This document shows positions 13,229-16,587 of a DNA stretch of 16,587 bases, in pieces. How positions within the stretch are numbered: position 1 is the first letter of the stretch; each line of letters starts with the position of its first letter. The translations under genes and the position numbers were made by a program. The DNA comes from Acidobacteriota bacterium (GTDB lineage Bacteria; Acidobacteriota; Terriglobia; UBA7540). Below the pieces are notes generated by a model. The model made no database searches, was not told the origin of the DNA, and saw only the letters and a list, made by a program, of their open reading frames with translations. The stretch covers positions 1-16,587 of the forward strand of contig JAKAWN010000114.1 of the NCBI GenBank assembly GCA_021827245.1, in the 5' to 3' direction.

Positions 13229-14664
13229 TGGGCACCTGCGTTCAAATTAGTAGTTACCTGTTCGGAATGGACCGGACGAACTTCGAGGAGTGTCATGTTT
13301 CGGCGGACAAAATATTTCCTTGCCACAGCCTGGACCTGTTCCGCCGTGACCGAAAGATACCTGGCTGCCTCCGTATCGATCAGATCAGGATCCTTGAGGA
13401 TCACAGAGTCATAGCCTAACTCCCCGGCCAAATCCTTCGAGTTGCCGCGGTCCCGGGCAAGCTCAAAGAGAACCTGATTTTTAGCCATCTGCAGCTCTTT
13501 CGCAGGAAGCGGTCTTTCTTTCAGCCTTTTCAGTATGGCGGCCACCGCTTTTTCGCCCTCGGCGGGCGTGTAGCCGGTGTTCATGACGGCAAGAACAAAA
13601 AACAGGTTCGGGTTCTCGCTGAATTCGGCCGCGCTGTCAGCTTGAAGCGCAAGCTGCTTTTCATACACCAACTGGTGGTAAAACAATCCGCTATCGCCTG
13701 CGGAGAGAATCCGGGAGGCCAGGCGCAGCGGGTATGAGTCGGGCGTGCCGTCCGCCGGGATGTGGTATGCCTCGACAAAAGCCGGCAAGGCAACGTCAGA
13801 AGTCATCGTGACAACTCTTTCAGAAGTCTGCGGCGGCTCCGCCGGGATGGCGGGCGAGATCGGGTGCTTGCCCCTCGGAATAGGTCCGAAATATTTCCTG
13901 ATCGATTGCTCGGCGCGGTCAATGGAGAAGTTTCCGACAATGACGATGGTGGCATTATTCGGCACATAGTAAGTGTTGTAAAAGTCCTTAATCTCCTTGA
14001 CCGTGGCGCGATCAACATCCTTTGCGCTGCCGATGGGCATGTGACGGTAAGGGTTCACGGTAAAGGCATTCTTATAAAGGGCCGGGATGACGCCTCCGTA
14101 AGGCGGATTGTCATATCGGCGCCGGCGTTCCTCCGCGACCACTTGTTTTTCGTTGTCCAGATTTTGCTGGTTGATGTCGAGGTTGCGCATCCTGTCGGCC
14201 TCAAGCCACAAGGCCACAGGAAGGTTGGAGGTCGGCATCGTCTCCCAGTAAACCGTTGCGTCGGTTGTGGTGTAAGCGTTGTCGATGCCTCCCACTCGCA
14301 CGATGTAATCCGAGAAATGGCGGCCCAGAGTCCTGGTCCCATCGAACATCAGGTGCTCAAGAAGGTGGGCAAAACCGGTCTTGCCAGGCTTCTCGTCTCT
14401 GGAGCCAACGTGGTACCAGACTTCAAGCGTGACCACCGGAGCCTGGCCGCGGTTGACCATTACGGCGTGCAATCCGTTGGGCAAATCAAGGGTGCGGATG
14501 TTGATGTCTGGGAGCCTGACAGCTCCAGAAAGAGCTTGCGGCGCAAGCAGGATGAATATCGCGGCGGCTTGCAGGAGATGGTGGACAACCTTTGTGATGC
14601 GGTTCTTTAAACGGCCTCGATTAATCGATTGTGCAGAAGTTCGTGGGACGGTTGCGGCCAGCAC
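13225..14664 (-). CDS. Zinc-dependent M16B peptidase, active subunit
   Basis: A 479-residue insulinase-family protein. The inverted zinc motif HLLEH is at His100-Glu103-His104 within GFAHLLEHLMFDGT, and the third ligand is in EKQVVAEERRR (Glu178/179), about 75 residues on, as in the HxxEH-x(74-76)-E consensus. NAYTTTDATVYWETMP is the typical following block. The carboxy half (GLFYHQLVYEKQLAL) lacks the Arg of the R/Y element that the partner at 11735-13228 retains, so the two proteins probably complete one catalytic chamber. The hydrophobic segment VVHHLLQAAAIFILLAPQALSG is a signal peptide or anchor. The start is uncertain: only GTG at 14664 is available in frame, without a ribosome-binding site, and it leaves about 20 residues before the signal. 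The gene overlaps its partner by four bases (or two codons separate them, if the partner starts at ATG). Confidence 0.92.
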   Translation of the reverse strand: MLAATVPRTSAQSINRGRLKNRITKVVHHLLQAAAIFILLAPQALSGAVRLPDINIRTLDLPNGLHAVMVNRGQAPVVTLEVWYHVGSRDEKPGKTGFAHLLEHLMFDGTRTLGRHFSDYIVRVGGIDNAYTTTDATVYWETMPTSNLPVALWLEADRMRNLDINQQNLDNEKQVVAEERRRRYDNPPYGGVIPALYKNAFTVNPYRHMPIGSAKDVDRATVKEIKDFYNTYYVPNNATIVIVGNFSIDRAEQSIRKYFGPIPRGKHPISPAIPAEPPQTSERVVTMTSDVALPAFVEAYHIPADGTPDSYPLRLASRILSAGDSGLFYHQLVYEKQLALQADSAAEFSENPNLFFVLAVMNTGYTPAEGEKAVAAILKRLKERPLPAKELQMAKNQVLFELARDRGNSKDLAGELGYDSVILKDPDLIDTEAARYLSVTAEQVQAVARKYFVRRNMTLLEVRPVHSEQVTTNLNAGAH

Positions 14665-14765
14665 GGCGGCTTGTCGCTGGCAGACGATTTCCCTGCCCTG
14701 TTCATCATTTTAGGCGTTCCAGGCCCAATGGGTGGCAATTCGCCGGGCAAATCATCCGCGGTTGC

Positions 14766-16406
14766 CTACCCGATAAATCTCTGCGCGATGGGATAACGCC
14801 TGCCCATTCCAAACGCCTTGGCAGTCACTTTGATCGCCGGGGCAGCCTGTTGGCGCTTGTATTCAGCGCGAGTCAGGCGTCGCATGACGTCCTCGACGAG
14901 CGGCAACTCAATCTTGTATTTTTCCGCAATCTCCTTTGAACAGAGGCGCTCCTCGATAGCGGCCTTGAGGACGACGTCAAGGATCTCATAAGGAGGAAGA
15001 GTGTCCTGGTCGGTCTGGTTCGGTTTCAGTTCCGCCGAGGGCGGTTTTTCAAGGCAGGAACGCGGAATCCTTTCCCGTTCACGATTCACATAGCGAGCCA
15101 ATGCGTAAACCATCGTCTTGGGGACATCGGCAATGACGGACAAGCCTCCCGCCATGTCGCCGTAAAGCGTGCAATACCCGACAGCCAATTCCGACTTGTT
15201 GCCAGTGCTCAAAACCATCGCGCCCAGCTTGTTCGACAGAGCCATGAGAATGTTTCCGCGAATGCGCGCCTGGATATTTTCCTCCGTTACATCAGGGGCA
15301 AGTCCCTTGAAGGCAGGCTCCAGGGTTTGGATGTAGCAATCATAGATGGATGTGATCGGGATGACGCGAAGATCGATGCCAAGGCGTTTGGCCAGGTCTT
15401 TTGCATCGCGGAGGCTGCCGGAAGAAGAATAGGGCCCGGGAATGGCAACTGCATACACATTTTCCGGCCCCAACGCATCCGCCGCAATTGTGACCACTAC
15501 TGATGAGTCGATTCCACCGCTGAGCCCGACAATCGCCTTTTTGAATCCACACTTCCGCATGTAGTCACGCGTCCCCAACAGGAGGGCCTTGTACACGGCC
15601 TCAATCTCAGAGGCTGGAGCAGGATGGATATCCGCCACCGCGCCCTCGGTATCAAAAACGACCAGATCCTCTTCGAAGGACTTGGCGCGCGCGATAAGAG
15701 TTCCACTTGCACTGAAGGCCAGACTCGATCCATCCAGAACGAGTTGGTCGTTACCCCCAACATGGTTGACGTAAGCGACAGGAATGTGATGCTCCGTTGC
15801 GATGGTTCTGAGCATGTCGTAGCGAAGTTGAATCTTCTCAGTGCTGTAGGGAGAAGAAGCGATATTCAGCAGCAGCCTGGCGCCCGCCTTCGTGATCTCC
15901 TCAACTGGATCACGCGGGTAAAGACGCTTGCGCCAGAAGTTCTTGTCGTTCCAGATATCCTCGCAGATAGTGATTCCGACCCGAACGCCCTCCAGGTCAA
16001 AAATCCCCACGGAGCTTCCTGGCTCAAAATATCGGGATTCATCAAAGACATCATAAAATGGCAGCAGGATCTTGACGTAGTCGAGGAGCACCTTGCCGCG
16101 GTAGATGAGGGCCGCAGCATTCGATACGGGCTTGCCCAACTGGACGTGCGACGCGCGGACATAACCAATGAGAGCAGGAACATCAGGGAGCAGGTGGCTC
16201 AGCCGTGAGAGTTCCGCCTCCGAACGCTCGATAAAGTCCGGCCTTTCCACGAGATCCCGCGGCGGATACCCACAGACTGCCATTTCCGGGAAGATGACCA
16301 GGTCGGCCTTGCGGTCCACAGCCGATTTGGCGAAATGGAGGATCTTTGCAACGTTGCCTTCAAAATCTCCAACCGTGGTATTGATCTGCGCCAGAGCGAT
16401 TTTCAT
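14766..16406 (-). CDS. nadE: NAD+ synthetase, glutamine-hydrolysing
   Basis: A 546-residue two-domain enzyme making NAD+ from deamido-NAD+, ATP and glutamine, the last step of NAD synthesis. The amino-terminal nitrilase-like glutaminase carries the Glu-Lys-Cys triad: Glu41 (FPEMAVCGYPP), Lys112 (DYVKILLP) and Cys148 (GITICEDIW). The carboxy-terminal synthetase (from about 270) has the ATP-pyrophosphatase loop SGGIDSS (296-302), STGNKSELAVGYCTLYGDMAGG, and the C-terminal block PPSAELKPNQTDQDTLPPYE. Both halves look intact, so ammonia can be channelled from glutamine. The length is normal for the bacterial glutamine-dependent type. It is the first gene of the minus-strand cluster, separated from the M16 gene by 101 bases without a visible terminator. 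A promoter with a perfect -10 lies upstream. The ribosome-binding site is weak. Confidence 0.96.
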   Translation of the reverse strand: MKIALAQINTTVGDFEGNVAKILHFAKSAVDRKADLVIFPEMAVCGYPPRDLVERPDFIERSEAELSRLSHLLPDVPALIGYVRASHVQLGKPVSNAAALIYRGKVLLDYVKILLPFYDVFDESRYFEPGSSVGIFDLEGVRVGITICEDIWNDKNFWRKRLYPRDPVEEITKAGARLLLNIASSPYSTEKIQLRYDMLRTIATEHHIPVAYVNHVGGNDQLVLDGSSLAFSASGTLIARAKSFEEDLVVFDTEGAVADIHPAPASEIEAVYKALLLGTRDYMRKCGFKKAIVGLSGGIDSSVVVTIAADALGPENVYAVAIPGPYSSSGSLRDAKDLAKRLGIDLRVIPITSIYDCYIQTLEPAFKGLAPDVTEENIQARIRGNILMALSNKLGAMVLSTGNKSELAVGYCTLYGDMAGGLSVIADVPKTMVYALARYVNRERERIPRSCLEKPPSAELKPNQTDQDTLPPYEILDVVLKAAIEERLCSKEIAEKYKIELPLVEDVMRRLTRAEYKRQQAAPAIKVTAKAFGMGRRYPIAQRFIG

Positions 16407-16459
16407 GGCCTGAACAGGAATCCGGCAAACCCTCTTTCCGAAAGCACGGTAAAATCCTC

Positions 16460-16488
16460 ATTATACTGGAGCCAACCCACAGAATCAG
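16460..16488 (-). promoter_or_regulatory. Candidate sigma-70 promoter for nadE and possibly the M16/CPBP genes
   Basis: On the minus strand, CTGATT (forward 16483-16488), 17 bases, then a perfect TATAAT (forward 16460-16465). Transcription would start near 16453, giving a leader of about 47 bases to the nadE ATG. The -35 matches only at TGA, so strength is uncertain. The right-edge repeat begins about 18 bases upstream of the -35. Confidence 0.5.
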
Positions 16489-16505
16489 CAAAAGGCGGCA
16501 GAAGG

Positions 16506-16587
16506 TGGCGACTCAGTTCGTTTCCTATTCTGTGGCACAGCCATCCTGGCCGTGTGCTTTGAGGGCAGCACGGGCGAGGACGCCCGC
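16506..16587. mobile_element. MITE-like double-hairpin element, copy 2, cut by the window edge
   Basis: This is the inverted counterpart of the element at 7799-7903. Aligned against the reverse complement of that copy, about 82 bases match with six substitutions (roughly 93 percent identity) and no gaps. The terminal repeat has changed from GTGACTCA to GCGACTCA (16508-16515). Most substitutions fall in stem positions. The far terminus lies outside the window. It sits directly upstream of the nadE promoter. Confidence 0.72.

Noticed and set aside
13762..14610. 282-codon plus-strand frame opposite the active M16 gene
   Set aside because: It is a shadow: the minus-strand frame has the zinc motif and full-family similarity.
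1..16587. Defence island, phage or secretion-system cluster
   Set aside because: No nuclease, helicase, toxin-antitoxin, capsid or secretion component is seen. The CPBP protease alone is not evidence of immunity.

Overview
The window looks like chromosomal DNA of an uncultured soil-type Acidobacteriota. It is GC-rich and loosely packed, with long repeat-bearing intergenic stretches. The clues are qualitative and rest on recall: two small secreted protein families, a GMC oxidoreductase remnant, paired M16 peptidases, and dispersed double-hairpin repeats whose spurious translations (GTAILAV...DARAT) I associate with Acidobacteriota, Verrucomicrobiota and Planctomycetota assemblies. No rRNA, tRNA, CRISPR array, integrase or transposase gene is visible.

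Layout: (1) 1-31 is the first ten codons of a minus-strand gene running off the left edge, with a promoter and a palindrome upstream. (2) 341-1582 is a plus-strand D-alanyl-D-alanine carboxypeptidase with a C-terminal SPOR-like domain. (3) 1965-2561 is a decayed, internally deleted GMC oxidoreductase on the minus strand. (4) 2667-4233 holds small minus-strand genes: two exported proteins and a doubtful membrane protein. (5) 4410-5828 is an aspartate ammonia-lyase/fumarase-superfamily enzyme, followed by a double-hairpin repeat and, at 6242-7201, an atypical SDR/epimerase-like protein with a TTG start. (6) 7202-8257 is about 1 kb of non-coding DNA with a GGTTCG tandem array, a perfect palindrome, a MITE-like element and an inverted repeat. 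(7) 8258-10651 encodes a large, probably Tat-exported protein that looks like an uncharacterised glycosidase. (8) 16406 down to 10754 is a minus-strand cluster: NAD+ synthetase, catalytically competent M16 peptidase, M16 homologue without the zinc site, and CPBP-family membrane protease. A second copy of the MITE-like element lies just upstream of the cluster promoter at the right edge.

Functionally, NadE makes NAD+ and the ammonia-lyase links aspartate to fumarate. The carboxypeptidase trims peptidoglycan. The two M16 proteins probably form one active/inactive heterodimer in the cell envelope, translated together with the CPBP protease. The items most worth following up are the unassigned glycosidase-like protein, the split M16 pair coupled to a CPBP protease, and the repeat families.
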